A stretch of 64,000 nucleotides of DNA from Lethocerus indicus (GCA_019843655.1 JACDQD010000001.1:48294443-48358442); one strand, 5' to 3'; shown: positions 49,301 through 62,151, numbered from the stretch's first letter. Made by a program: numbers and translations. Notes: generated by a model not told the origin, from the letters alone.

Positions 49301-49322
49301 ATCCCTATATTCTCGAGGTTGA
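46313..49322. other. Intergenic DNA, no gene recognised
   Basis: The AT-rich block 46850-47130 is followed by CpG-poor DNA to 47600, then GC-rich DNA. Short frames at 46411-46650, 47996-48244 and 48268-48516 show no family motif. Confidence 0.45.
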
Positions 49323-49574
49323 GACAAATACATCCAAGAACACGTTCGCGAATTCCACAGCCGCGCAGACATTTTCGTCGAACCCATAAAAATCGTCACC
49401 GACTCTAAATACAGCGATAGAGATATCTCGAAAATCCGTATTTAAGGGGGATCGATAGAACTAGACCGAACGATTTCCGATATCCAAAAACTGTTTCCGG
49501 CAATTCTGGCAAATTCTACACAATTCCATAGTCGAATTCGCACCCAAGGCGGACGTTTTTACGACATACGGTGA
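49323..49574 (+). pseudogene. Possible decayed coding segment, unassigned
   Basis: One frame stays open for 83 codons with a single internal stop: DKYIQEHVREFHSRADIFVE, then IVTDSKYSDRDISKIRI, the stop, and RTISDIQKLFPAILANSTQF. The residue mix resembles real protein more than background frames do. IVTDSKY faintly recalls an RNase H-type TDS motif of retroelements, but that alone is not enough to assign it. Low confidence. Confidence 0.2.
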
Positions 49575-50917
49575 GGTATAAATAAGAACTCTTATAAATT
49601 AAATACCGGCCTGTAGTGCAGCCAAAAAAGTTTTTAAAAATCAACCTTTTTCACTCGAAAATCAATTCAATTTTGGGGACATTTATGTCTTATAGTCCTC
49701 AGAAGGCTTGAACTTGATGTTCGGCGTTAAGATTGTCCCATTCGAGTTTCCAGAAAATTATGGAGCCTGGAACTCGACCCCTCAATATCCGAATAGTGTC
49801 GTATTTAGCTTCCCGAGTATTAAATTCGGATTTGTTTCCATCGAATCGCTTCCACGCGTGCCCTTAACAAAAGACACGGGCACCGAGAATCTATCGCGTT
49901 TCCCGGAGTTTAACCGAGATCGACCGGATTCCAATTTAAATTTTCAATTAGCGTAAAAACTTGCCGAGTGGAGGCGCTCCCTCCTCGCAATCCTCCGGCA
50001 ATTTCCTCGCTCTCTATGGGCAATACGCCCGATATGAAATTCTCATCACTGACAGTAACCCGGGGGGGGGGGCTCCCCAATTGTGGAATCGTACGCCGAA
50101 ACGAAACTCATAGGTAAATTAGGACTCGGGATTAACCCCTCCGGCTCGGGGTTCTCTCCGCCCCCTCGCCGCCCCCATTATGAATAATGCATCAATAAAT
50201 ACCCGCTCAATTTGCATAGGGAACATCTAAATCAGAGGAACTTGGCGTAGCGGAACCGGGCCTCTGATCTACTCTCGTCGGGGGAGAATAGGCCCAGGGA
50301 ATATACTCGAGACGTCTCGCTCCTACCTAACCCCACCGCCCCACCGCCGACACCACAGATTTCCGCTACCGGAATCGTTAAAATCATAGCCGGGCGTTTA
50401 TATAAGACGGCGAGGGAAACGGACACAATGGATTGTGTCCTATGCCACAAGGTAACAATGTTAAACATATGTTAAACACGAGAAACGATCGAGAAAAAAA
50501 AACTTTCCTACGCTACACCGGAATACTCTATATTGAGCGATTAATACTCGGTTATATACTTATATAATATTATATCCTTATACTCGTTATCAGGCGGCTA
50601 AATGTTCAATCCCGGAGGTTATTCTATTCAGTTATAATTTGTACAGGTTACGGATTCTCGCCGGTGGGGCTGTAATTGATAAGGATAGAATCGACCGAGA
50701 GAAGGAGCCGGCATCGTCCGGAGTCCGAAATTCCGCAAGTACGCTCTCGCCGAATCGGCCACTTTCCCTCGAATTCGGATTCTTTCTTAATCACGCGAGG
50801 ATACCGGCAGAGACGGTGGATCGTCCTAACAGTTCCGATAATTGTATTTTTTTACCGTTCACAAAAAACGAATCTTTTACCGCGATAACGGTACACTGAT
50901 AATGCCGACGAGTCGCG
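49575..50917. other. Intergenic DNA, no gene recognised
   Basis: An 82-codon frame at 49708-49956 has no recognised family. A G run lies near 50062-50071. Confidence 0.45.
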
Positions 50918-50934
50918 TATATATATATATATAT
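50918..50934. repeat. Short (TA)n array
   Basis: About eight TA units. Confidence 0.9.
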
Positions 50935-52135
50935 GTATATTCTCAATTTATTCGCGACAAAAGGAGAAACAACGGGGCGTAATTAGGAGGAGAAATAGGC
51001 AAATAAATTAGACCGGCGCCGTGTTTAAGTCGGGTACCAACAGTTATACCGCGGACTTTAATGTCGGTTTATCGTGAGTGTGGGGGTCGGGGGGAGAATA
51101 TTCTCGTAATTCGTATAGCAATTAAAGCTTTTCCAGCCCGGAGTGGTTTTCGACAAGAAGAAGGAAGACGTCGGTAGTGGTAGGTCGGCCGGTAAATGGT
51201 TTTTGGAGTAGGAGCGGGCTCTACGAGACGGGGTTAGGGTGGAGGGGTGGCCGGGTTCGATAGGGGGAGCGGAGCGTGCGCCCTCGGGCCCGACCTTCTA
51301 TTCATCCTCGGCACTTGGTACACCAGCGAAAAGTTCGAAATCGATAGCCTCCCCTTCCCTTCCCTTCCCTTATCCCCCGAACAACCTAAAATAGGACCCC
51401 CGGTATCTTTTTCGCGGCATGTGCCGGGTCCGACCCGAATCGTGTGTCCGCTCCCCCATCCTCCGCTCCACTCCTCCTTTCGACCACCGACACTCGTCCC
51501 GCATACCTTCTGCCCGACTTACATTTGACTTCCGACTTTAAAAATTCCCGGATACGAAGAGCGCTCCCCATCGGCCGGACCTCCGTCCGGGGTCCCGGCC
51601 GTCAGATACGCTTTTTGGCCGGGAAAAATTTGCATGTCGCGTTTTACAGACCCCGATAACTTTACCCTGTTGAATATCCCGTTAACCCACCGGTATGTTT
51701 TGCCGAATCGTACGAAGGTAATAATGTTCGTTGCGCAATTCGCTGGCGCTCGTCGGCATCCTTTCTCTCCGACTCGTCGACCCCGAGGCGTCCCGAGAAA
51801 TAGAGAAATGAATTTTGCGCCGGCGGCGGCGAAAGTTTCGAAGCGAAGTGTCCTCGCCAAATTATATAATCGCCGCCGCTTCGTAAACTTCGTCTACGGG
51901 TAAAAAATTTGGCGTACTTTCCGGACAGAAAAAAAGGTCTAATAGTATTATTGGAGAACCGACTACACGGTAGTGCAAACAATGTCGAGTACCGTGCTGA
52001 ATTCACCGACACGCTTTGAAAATATGACACAATAAAATTCTTAAAACATAAATTCATTCCTGTCATATTTATTTTCTCTATCTTATTTCATTTAATTCTT
52101 TCGATTTCGTAGCAGAAAAGTTTCGTTTAACTTTG
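50935..52135. other. Intergenic DNA, no gene recognised
   Basis: CpG-rich with a CCCTT-type pentamer repeat at 51353-51371. The overlapping frames here, up to 134 codons, are shadows of one another without domains. Confidence 0.45.
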
Positions 52136-52225
52136 TACCTATATCACTAAAATTTTATGTGAAACCTATTCCTTCTACCGAATGACGGATCGGTACATAG
52201 ACAAATAAACTCTGTTTCACGGGCA
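52136..52225 (+). repeat. Dispersed repeat C, copy 2
   Basis: Diverged match to 34540-34640: ATTTTATGTGAAACCTATTC, then GGATCGGTACATAGACAAAT and AAACTCTG. Confidence 0.5.
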
Positions 52226-52678
52226 TAAGGGGGTTAAGAATCTCCCGAAGGGGGAAAGGACTAATGCTGGCCGATAACCAAATCGGCTATCGGTAACCGT
52301 ATCGGTAAATAATTTGGGTTAGCCGGGTTCGGAAATATCTCCAGTGCCGTCTGCGCTCGCCGGTTTCATCTTTCGCTCGACCGCCTTTCGGCCGTCTCCA
52401 CTTTTACTCCGGACAAGCGCTATCCACTCCCTTTTCGGCCTTTTGTCGCCGTTAGTGTTTTTTGTGTGGGGAGAGGGGGGAGGGAGTGAATTCGGGAGGA
52501 AATATGGTTTTTTAACTTCTGGCCGTTGTTCACTTTTCAGCGACGAAGGTGGTAAGCCTAAATATTGACTAACGTAAACTCCCGCTAAGCTTTAAACGGC
52601 GACTCGTTTTTAACGAGGCCGGAAGATTAATCGCCGGCACGTCGAGTCGCGAATATTGATACAAAATATATATATTTC

Positions 52679-52680
<2 letters not shown>
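52226..52680. other. Intergenic DNA, nothing recognised
   Basis: A purine-rich patch lies at 52468-52502. No gene. Confidence 0.5.

Positions 52681-52718
<38 letters not shown>
52681..52718. repeat. (TA)n microsatellite
   Basis: TA array of about 19 units. Confidence 0.98.
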
Positions 52719-52721
<3 letters not shown>

Positions 52722-53424
52722 CGGGGCCGGTACGGTTTCGGAAAAAGCCGTCGGGTTTCGGATTCGAGGAGGAACCGGAATTATTTATGTGGCCGGATGA
52801 ATCGGATCGGGTAAAACGGGCCAAGTGCCACTTCCGGGTACCGACGTCCAAAACTATAAATCCCGAATTTATTCGATTTCCTCTTGTTTTTTCATTCCGG
52901 CCCGGAGAATTTCCATCGGAAGGAAATACGTCATTTCGGTGTCGAACGATGTGTGTCGCTTCTATTTAAAAAAAAATGTATTAAATATTTGCCCGAACGT
53001 TAATGGCTAGGTCAAAAACACCGGAATGCGGAGGAGCGGAGAATTATTTATTGATTATTATTAAATAGCCAAATAAATGCGATTATTTGTAAATTATACT
53101 TAATATACTTATCGCTTATCGAAAAGTACATTGGAGGGAGGGTGAATGCGGAGGCAGAATGGTACTGGCGATAAGGTCCGATAACGGCTGGCCGATGGAC
53201 GGCAGATTTGTGGTTTGAAGTCCGACTGCGGTGGCAATTATCGGATGGCACTGCTACGTCTGATATTACGGTTAAATACACTCCTGCCAATAGAATAAGG
53301 TCGCGCCCAATTAATAAAAGTCATGCAAATGAAATACAACTGCCCCTTGAATATTATCGACTTTAAAAGTGTTTCCAACCGTCTAGACCAGTACAAGTAA
53401 AGAGGGAAAACTTTAGAATAACTC
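52719..53424. other. Intergenic DNA, no gene recognised
   Basis: Short frames only. No RNA gene or repeat recognised. Confidence 0.5.
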
Positions 53425-53762
53425 CTTCTCCTTCTTATTCACCCTATCCTAAACTCCTCTATCATTCTCCCTGAGCACCAGTTTGGATTCCGAGCCCGAC
53501 ATTCGACAATGTCATCGCATTGTGTCTACACCGTCGCCATCGCTTTTAAAAAAAAGCGATACTGTTCAGCAGCCTTCCTGGACGAGGCACAAGCCTTCGA
53601 CCGGGTGCGGCATGAAGGACTACTCTGGAAATTGAAAAATCATTTACCTTCGACATATTAACTCATCCTAAAGTCCTATCTCTCCCAAGTAAGCCGGGGC
53701 TCTGAATTGTCATCCCACTTCCGTATCAGACCAACAAATACCGAATAAAGAGTCGATAAATA
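53425..53762 (+). pseudogene. Jockey-type reverse transcriptase palm fragment
   Basis: Reads ILPEHQFGFRARHSTMSSHC, then KKRYCSAAFLDEAQAFDRV and HEGLLWKLKNHLPSTY, stop, LILKSYLS. PEHQFGFR.RHST and FLD.AQAFD.V are hallmark blocks of the Jockey-clade reverse transcriptase fingers and palm. The first catalytic aspartate (FLD) is retained. The fragment ends before the second catalytic box, and stops interrupt it near 53660 and 53748. It covers a part of the enzyme different from the other four fragments. It is therefore an internal piece rather than a simple 5' truncation, and later deletion or rearrangement is likely. Confidence 0.9.
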
Positions 53763-54529
53763 CCATTTCCGATATATTTTCAAGAGATATCCCATTATAA
53801 AAAATCCTATGTACGGGGAAAAAAGAGATATTACCGATATCGTTTATTTTTGCCCCCTCCCCCAGGAGGACCAAGGATATTGTACGCAGTTCCGGGAAAA
53901 TTGTTTTTACGGATTTGGCGAGCGAGAGAAATTTTCCAACGAATATTTACAATTTCGCGTCCGCCGACCGAAACTCCCCCGCCTCGGAATTAAAAGCGTA
54001 TTTTCAAATTGAACCTGACAAGAGACTAATATAATAAATTTCATTAATGCCAATGTTATAACTCGGTTTTGTGGAAATGTTGGAGTAATAAAGCAGTGTT
54101 TTGGCATTCCATGATTTTCACCTTTATTATATATTGGTAAATATATATAAAATATTACAATATCGTTTCGTTTTACCCTTATAAAATATGTTTGAACGCC
54201 CACTTCTGCATTCCCGAAATATAAATCAAATCGAAACCAGAAATATAAATTGTGTATACATGCTTATAATGTTATAATACTGCGATACAACATTATTGGA
54301 ATTTAAAAATAATTTGAATATGATTCTAAATGTCTATATTTAACGTCGAATGCGTTTACTGACTACTGGAAAACAATTCCGAGAACGAAAACAATTTATT
54401 ATTATTAATAAAATGTGTTTTGGTGTACGTTTGTCAGACTTCCTGATATTTTGAAATAATTTAGTGATAAATGCGACTCGGCGTAAATGGCGCCGGGTTC
54501 GAAGGCGTTAACTATTTTACGGAGGATTA
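53763..54529. other. Intergenic DNA, AT-rich
   Basis: AT-rich, CpG-poor from about 54000 to 54470. No gene. Confidence 0.5.
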
Positions 54530-54592
54530 TAGATCGCCGCGATTGGATTTTATAGGAGTTGGACTGTTTGGTGGGTCCCGACAACTCAATTT
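54530..54592 (+). repeat. Dispersed repeat B, copy 2
   Basis: ATCGCCGCGATTGGATTTTA, GGAGTTGGAC and GGGTCCCGACAACT, matching 33737-33800 with divergence. Confidence 0.55.
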
Positions 54593-57500
54593 AAAATACC
54601 CGATTAGGTTTTGAAATACGGTTGTAAAATAAAAATTTGTTGCTAATTACAAGTTGTGATCGAGCAGTAGTCATTTGTAACGTCGTTACCTTTCTGTGCG
54701 TTTCAATCAACGAATATAGGGTATTCTTCGGGTAGCGGAAGCAACCCTACTAGTTTTAAAATTAAGACAAATGTTTTTTTTTAATTTGGAGTCTTAACCG
54801 AGAACCAATTTAAGTGAAACCGGCGAGTAGCAAATAAAATTTCTAACTGGTACTAGAAAATAAATTGTTACGGTTTACTCAACAAGTGTTTGGAAACAAT
54901 AAAAATACGTATCGGAGCGGTAGCTCCAGTTCGGTGGAATAGAGTCGTCGGCGCCGCCTCCGTATTTTAAATCGACGGACGTTTAAAAATCGGACCGGAG
55001 AAAGAACAAAATTCCAGGGAAAACAGTTCATAAATCTCATAACCCCTTGTTTATCTCGAGATCGCAGAAAAGTTCCAATAACATCTTTTCCGATAACTCG
55101 GTAAACATTTACCCGGCGCCGTTGAAAAAGGCCGGGGATGGGGGATAATATAAAAACAAAGGGGGAAGGGGGATTGAAAGGGGCGGATTTCACCCTTCCG
55201 TTTAAAAGCGTGTCGGACGGGAAACACAGAAATGTAATTAACTTGCCCGGTTTCGATGATTGTTTTTATAATGCGTTTATTCTCACGGACCAGTTTTTAA
55301 CGGCGCGATTATTTCGAATCGTTTCGCGGCGACTGTTGGCCCAGTGTGAAACGGTTCGGCAGACCTCCGGTTTATTTAGGCCGTTTAAAATATTTCGGCG
55401 CCCGGTTTAATTATTTACACTCACCGTTTTCGACGAAATGTCCGATTTTTACCGACCAAAACTAGCGAACGAAAATCGCCGGATAAACCGAAGAAAAATA
55501 CTCGGACTTTAATGTAAATTGCGGATAGAATGTATTTTTATCGCGGCCGTCGGTGGGCCGTAAGTGCGCTCGTAAAGCCGTTTTACGGTCCTTTATGATA
55601 GTCGCCACTTGTTTATCTTAGATTAATGCTGTTCGGCGGAGGGGAAACACTCGCCTTTATAGCCGCCTATACTCTAGATTTGCATTTCAATATATTTCAA
55701 TTTTGTAGTTAGCGAAAAGAAATTGAGAAGATTTTAACGGCCGATTCTATCTCGCTCACGAGACAATATTCGCCCCTTTCCTTTTACTTCGGGGATTTTT
55801 AAAAGCGTAATTTCTAAGAAGGTAAAAGCCGGACGGGTTTAAAGTTTGTGGGATTTTTTCCTCTCCCCCGCAGTAAAAGTCGGATCTAAATCTGTCCCGA
55901 ATTTAAAACACCGAAACGAAACGGGCTAAGAATAAGAGGGACCGGTTTGAGTCGGTGCGGGGCGGTGGGCTGCCGGCTTTCGGCCCAATGAGCTGCCCCC
56001 ATTTATCGACTCCGATAAATCTTTGCCGGAGTCGGGTCCGTTTTTTTTCCTCCGACCCTTTACCATTTTGGGGAAAGGGAATATTTTCTATTTTGTACGC
56101 GGCGTGGATAAATTGCGAGTTTGGGTCCCATGATACAAACGTGATCCTAATTCTTAAACCCTACCCCACCCCCCGCGGCCGCCGGCAAGCCCGATGCTAG
56201 GCCCGTCTCCCGAACAATAATCTAGTTATCACCGTGTGTTATGTCCCACGTCGGAGACCGCCGACACCACCGGCATTATCTGTGTCGAATGTATGAAGTG
56301 GCCAAAATTAGATTCCCCCTCCAAGTTAACGTAGTAGAACTATGTATTAAAAAAGAATATAGATGAAAGTTGAAAATAATACGCGCCTGAATGTCGATAT
56401 ACCTTGGGCTTGAAATATCCTGCCTATTATGATCCGTCTCCGACCATTTGTTCGGTCACGAAATCCGAATTGCCATATATATTCCGAACATTCGTGAAAG
56501 CCCGAGGACACGCCATAAAATAACGACTATTGGCGCATACCGATGAAGCGCCCTCGGAAAACAAAAAAATAAGATTATAAACGTTAATAACTACGCGGTG
56601 TTATATATAAAGAATATCGTTATTAATTTTTGAACTATTATCGGCCTCGTTCGCTCCGAGCTAAGACCGTCACTAGTGAAATACTCATGGCAATACTACT
56701 TCTATCCTGCGGAAGCCCGTATGCGATCTAATGTAAAATTGAAGCCTAACGCGTACCCATTAGTTCAACTCGACCGTTCCTAGTTATTTAATGACAATAT
56801 CGCGCCGAATTAATAATGATTTCGGGCACTGGAGATACCGGTAACTGACGAGAAACTGGATTTACTCTCGCGGGACATACTAAATTAATCGACGTATTAA
56901 ATTGGGCCTAATGACTACGCTTGTACAAATATTGTCGGGGGGCCGCCGCCCGAATATGCATAATTCGGCCGATATGTATTTTAACTTATTAACTAATAAC
57001 TAATTAATAATTTGACCGACCGGTCGTGTATTTTCGTGAAATGTGCAGTGGCGAGTGTTATTTTCAGAGGATGTCGATATTTAATCGGCGCCCCCCCCCA
57101 CCCACCACTCGAATAATCACCGGAGCGACGCGGGATCCGGTAATTAAAGTGCTTATAACGAAGCGGCTTACGGTGCAAAGTCCGCCTTGCTTCGTTTCTC
57201 GGTCGACTGGCCGTAGGCGGGAACGTAGGGCCGGAGTTTTTTCAGCGGTCAATACGGGAGTGGATAGGGGAGAGGTTATTGGGGCGTTGGGCGGGGGGGG
57301 GCACTGTCCGTCAGATTTATGGACTTTCAGAATTTGTCTTCTTTTCATTTAATCTCCGCTACGGCCCCGAGTACATTTTCAGCCGCCCCCACTATCCCGT
57401 TCGCGGTCGTATTGTAATGCGGCCGCCCAGACGCGGTCTCGTTCCCAAATCTTACGACACAGGGAAAAAATACGAAGTAAAAAAACGTAAAAACATTAGG

Positions 57501-58365
57501 AAACGAGGAAAATAAAACATTTCTTTTCGCGGGAGTTTCGCCGAAATTGTCTACGGGCATTGTTTGTAAAATTCAACAAGATGTCTGTCTCGCCTAAGGC
57601 GGCCGCGACTTCCATTTCCCTCTTGCTCGACAATCCCGGAGATTCGGGAAATTCGTTTACCGTAACGAAAGGAAGAATCGGCGTTATTTAAATGGGAAAC
57701 CGCTCGGTAAAATAGGGATCGAGAATACCGTACACGATTAATACGTTATGACGATCAGCGATATTTATAGCCGGGCATTAACCGCGCTACACGGGGATAT
57801 ATCTATATATTCGGACTAGGAGTTATTAGTGGGGAGGCTTTATGGAGCGGGTCTAGGCGCGGGACCGCTTCGCTCGGTCGGGGCCGCCGGTACCCCGAAG
57901 GAAATCTCATTCCGCATTTATGAAGTCATTAAAACTACGAAACTTTCGGGCTCTCCACGGTTCTTAAAATTAATGATTCATCAAGACCGATGGACGTTTA
58001 ACTTGGGTTAAACCGTGGGACGCGGCGCGAATTTTAGCCCGGGATATTATTAAATGGCGGGCGGTGGGGGCTACTTTCTGATTAGCCGCTCCCTCCTCCT
58101 CCTCCGCCTCTTCCTCTAATATAAACCTCGGCCCGAATTATGCAAAATTAATTAAAACCCTCTCTGGCGTGGCGCTGGTGTCGGTACCGACTGTAAAAAC
58201 GGTCGGATATATTGTCGGGCGCCAACACCGACAACGCCGATTAGGAGCCGGGCACCCTCATTATTTCCCTCCGAACCGCCAAAACCGCGTCCCTTAACTA
58301 TCCTTCCACTATTCTCGTTATAAAACGAGAGCGCGTTAACTTTTAGTTTCAAATATCGATGACAC
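54593..58365. other. Intergenic DNA, no gene recognised
   Basis: Short frames only. C and G runs lie near 57090 and 57292. Nothing resembling a gene model or a transposon protein. Confidence 0.5.
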
Positions 58366-58369
58366 TAGT

Positions 58370-58564
58370 TTTACGGGAAAATTACAAAAACCGTTACCAA
58401 TTTTTTTACCACTCGCGCCGACTTTCATCAGTTTAACGAAGAAAATATACATATCGAAGTTTTTCAAAAGTTCTGTAATTTTGAAATTCTCTAAGCGGTA
58501 TACCTATCTCTACGGTGTGCGCTAAATTCACACGTAAGAAACGTCCGTAAACCCGGTGTTAATA
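58370..58564 (+). repeat. Unnamed dispersed repeat, copy 8
   Basis: The longest plus-orientation copy: GGGAAAATTACAAAAACCGT, ACCACTCGCGCCGACTTTCA, TTTAACGAAGAAAATATACA, TCTGTAATTTTGAAATTCTC, AAGCGGTATACC, and the tail GTAAACCCGGTGTTAATA. Confidence 0.75.
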
Positions 58565-61487
58565 AAGGGTAAGGTCGAGTATAGGTTACATTAATTCTAT
58601 CTATATAATATCTTAAGCGTCCGCCTTATCGCCAGAGGGGAACTTCATTTCCGTTAGATCTGAAGCGTCCAGTGGCTTCACCGAGGTTCTATGGTAATTT
58701 TCGCGAAATCCGAACAGGCGTTATTGCGAAAGGTGGAAAAAATTCGAATAGCGGGTGGGCCGAGCTCCGTTAAATAAATATGCGCCAATCATAGCGTTTT
58801 TTAAGAGTGTCGAGAGGGGGGGAGGAGCCGGTGTATTAAAATATCGAAAGCGGGAGGATGCCATCGGCGGGTAGTATTCCTTTTGCGGGAGATACGTAGG
58901 TTGCTCGGCGGGTTCTTTATTCGGGCAGTGGGCTTCCTTTCCCCTTTTCCCATAGGCTTTTCACTCCGGGTTTCCCTTTCCCGGCGCTAATCCCCGAGAG
59001 GCCGCCTCCCTCCCGGGCCCCTTTCTCCCCCTAATGAATACGATAAAACCTTTTTTTTCCCCCTTCCCACCCCGATACGAGATTTCCTTACCCGTTACAA
59101 AAGGTAACCCTCGTCCTTTATTGGGAGGAGCGCCGAAAAATAACGCCGAGGGTTGAAAAGAAAGCGCGCCTCCCGCGCCCTGCGACCGCTCCGGGGAGGG
59201 CTCCACGGGGGTAATTCTTATTACCGGCTCCTAATTTAGAATATACTGCGAAATCGGTCGGGCGGAAGTGGAGTGCGGTCGCGTTTCGGGACGGCCCTAA
59301 CGAGAAGCGCCTGTTTTTAATCGGAAACGGGGGGAAAAGCGGGACGGCCGGGATACGGCCTTTCGCTCCGAAACGAGGAAAAAAGTAGCCCCGGGTGGGC
59401 GGAAAGAATGAACCGGCGTCCAAGAGGAATAAATTAGTTCGGAAATAAAGCTACGACGACCGGTCGCCGGCCAGTATCGAGAGCCAAACTTTCAGGCGTG
59501 CCCGGCGGAGGAGAAAATGAACTAAAAAACAAAACATTTCTTTCAACCCGGAGGCCGCCCTCTCCCAAATGCTTTCCTTCCGAGACGGCCAATCGTCAGG
59601 ACTACAGAAGGCTTCGAAACCGAATTTTTATGATTCGAAATAATATCAATTTCCGATTTGCCGATTCCGTAACGAAACATCCGAGTTGGGAACGAAAGGA
59701 CGATCGCAGGAGTGATATCTGCGGGCGCGTATACGCGAACAAACGAGGGGGAATTTCGGGTCCTGCGCACGCCCTCCCCCAAATAAATATCTTAACCCGG
59801 AGAAGAGAAGACGTTCTCTAAAACGGCACTTAGTTTTCAGTGAGCGCGATGGGAAAAAGACAGCGAGCGCTGCCGGCCGGGGTACAATAACTAATAACTA
59901 ATATAAATGCGCGCGTTGCATCCGTACGTTCCCATTCGAGTCTCCGATAGGAAATCTGAGTCTTCTGGGAATACAGAACAATCGTTACGCCCGCCTTCAA
60001 CTTTATTCAGCGCTCGCTTTTCGTCACCCCCCCCCTCTCTCTCTCTCGAGTATACAAGCCGGAGTATACATTTCTCTCCCATCTCTGTCTAGAAGGTTGT
60101 TTACAGTCCGAAAGACTCTCGTTAGCAGACGGAGGCCGTTTCTGGGGGATCTTGGCTGCACTGTCACACGATGTACTGTTTGTCACAAGAACGGACGTTC
60201 TAAACTTTTTTCTTTCAATTGCATTTATTTTAGGCGGAGGCAAATTTTATATTTAAAATACTCGGCGGTAGGGGCGAGTGAAATATTGCGGTGTTGGGAG
60301 GGTGCCGGATATATTTCCTTGGAGCCGGGTCGGGAGCGTTTTCCGGCGGACAAATTATAGGGCAGCCTATATTTTTCAATCCTAGGTCTATCGAGTGGTA
60401 GGGCCGGGGCGGTCGTTAGTCGGGGCCGACGAGGCACTCCCCCGGGGGGGGGCCGCACTCCGCAATTCCCTACAAATCCCAACCGGCCAGATAACTCAGC
60501 CGGCCCCAATTTTCTGTTTTTCCCCCTCTCAGATTCACCTGCATCCTCCGACCCGGGCCCCTAATTTAATATCGCGATTAAACCGATATTCTATAAACCC
60601 GAACGATAGTTCCGGTTCCGTAACCCCGACTTTATTCCGGTACGTAACTTCCACACTTCCGGACACGGATCGAATCGCGGGGACCCGTCTTTAAAATCCT
60701 TCATATATTGTTCACATACGGTACATATATCGCATATTCGCTGTATATACTGTACATATTTCCGGCTTTGAATCCCGGATTTTTAATCTGCGGAACTGGC
60801 GTCGCGATTTGAGTTTAGTTCGACCTCGCTTTACCCCGGTCTTAATGCCTAATAAATACGAAAGAGAGAGATATTTGGCGCGTCGAGCGCTAGGAGGGTG
60901 ATGAAGGGGGGGGGTTGCCAATTAGTTTAAAATAAGACGGGGGTTTAGAGAATACCGCGGGCTCGGCGCAGCGGAACCGAGTTATGAGAAAGTGCAGTGT
61001 ATCGGGACCGAATTTCAAATTCAATTAAGCCCCTCCGGCCTTTGTGCGGGCCGGGGGCGGGTTTCCAAGTGCCGGGAATTAATGCCCCGACCCATCCCGC
61101 ACCCCGCTTATTATTAGCCCGATCCTCCACAATAGAGTTTATGTCGGACTAATCCGCTCTCCTCCCACTTCAAAGGAAATTGGAAAAAGGGAGCGGACGG
61201 GACCGGCTCTCCTTTCGCTCGCCCCTTGTTAAATAATAGTTGGGGGAACCCACCGCCCTCTGTAAAATACTGACAAACTACCGCGACCCTAGAATAAACT
61301 AACCAGCACATTCCTATTGACTCGAGGGAACCAGTTACACTCCATTCAACAATATTTGAACGCCCCGAGTTGTGAATTATTTTCTTACGTCTAAACTTAT
61401 TTTGGAATAATGTAAAGTCAACATATCTATTAATCGAGTGATACGGACTTAATCGACTAATTACGACTATATTATTAATTAATTAAC

Positions 61488-61493
<6 letters not shown>
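58565..61493. other. Intergenic DNA, CpG-rich, no gene recognised
   Basis: GC-rich with C and G runs near 60028, 60448 and 60908, and a CT tract at 60033-60048. No RNA gene or coding gene supported. Confidence 0.5.

Positions 61494-61547
<54 letters not shown>
61494..61547. repeat. (TA)n microsatellite
   Basis: Pure TA array of about 27 units. Confidence 0.99.
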
Positions 61548-61550
<3 letters not shown>

Positions 61551-61582
61551 GGATTATCCAATGCCCATTCAAATATATATTA

Positions 61583-61668
61583 TTGTTTGTGTTTGTCCAG
61601 GTGTTGAGTAGTGAGCCATGTTTCTCTCTAGAAAAATATTTACTCAACACCTGGGCAAACTCGAACAA
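61583..61668 (+). repeat. Long hairpin, pre-miRNA-sized
   Basis: GTTTGTCCAGGTGTTGAGTA (61591-61610) faces TACTCAACACCTGGGCAAAC (61641-61660), with one non-Watson-Crick pair in 20. The stem extends outward through TTGTT facing AACAA with a few mismatches, giving about 28 pairs and a 30-base loop. The odd pair is a U:G wobble in plus-strand RNA but an A:C mismatch in minus-strand RNA, so a plus transcript folds better. Confidence 0.75.
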
Positions 61669-61731
61669 CAAGGAAAACCATATTGACATAGCTGAGAATA
61701 CGGAGATAACTAGAAACCAAAGAACCTATAT

Positions 61732-61745
<14 letters not shown>

Positions 61746-61793
<48 letters not shown>
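61746..61793. repeat. (TA)n microsatellite
   Basis: TA array of about 24 units. Confidence 0.99.
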
Positions 61794-61799
<6 letters not shown>

Positions 61800-61823
61800 G
61801 GTGAGACAACCTCCACAGTGGGA

Positions 61824-61921
61824 GTTACAATTACAATTACAAAATTACTTTATTTTCAATTAATATACATAGAATATCGAAAAATCGATTTACACATATT
61901 GACTAATTCCGGCCTATAGGC

Positions 61922-61960
<39 letters not shown>

Positions 61961-62090
61961 CACTTAATTATTATGCTAGAGGCTGCTTGAATTGTTTACA
62001 ATATTGATAAGATAATCTGGAAAATTTACAACAAAAACCCGAGGACGTAAGCTACATTCCCTTCATTCACTCGCGCAGACACACATACAG
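61824..62090 (-). mobile_element. 3' end of a second copy of the 38.8 kb retroelement
   Basis: On the plus strand, TTACAATATTGATAAGATAA, ACAAAAACCCGAGGACGTAA and CATTCACTCGCGCAGACACA run colinear with 38925-39015. The segment GGCCTATAGGCCTTTATATA matches 38860-38880. The 3' extremity carries tandem TAATTG units on the minus strand after AATAAAG (61850). Only the untranslated end is kept, and a TA array lies inside it. Confidence 0.75.
61925..61954. repeat. (TA)n microsatellite inside the retroelement tail
   Basis: About 15 TA units at the position where the 38.9 kb copy has only TATATATATG. This shows expansion at this site after divergence. Confidence 0.9.
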
Positions 62091-62151
62091 TGGGAGTGAA
62101 CTGACAGGGCAGACTGGATGGATTACAGGATATGAATATAAAGACATAACA

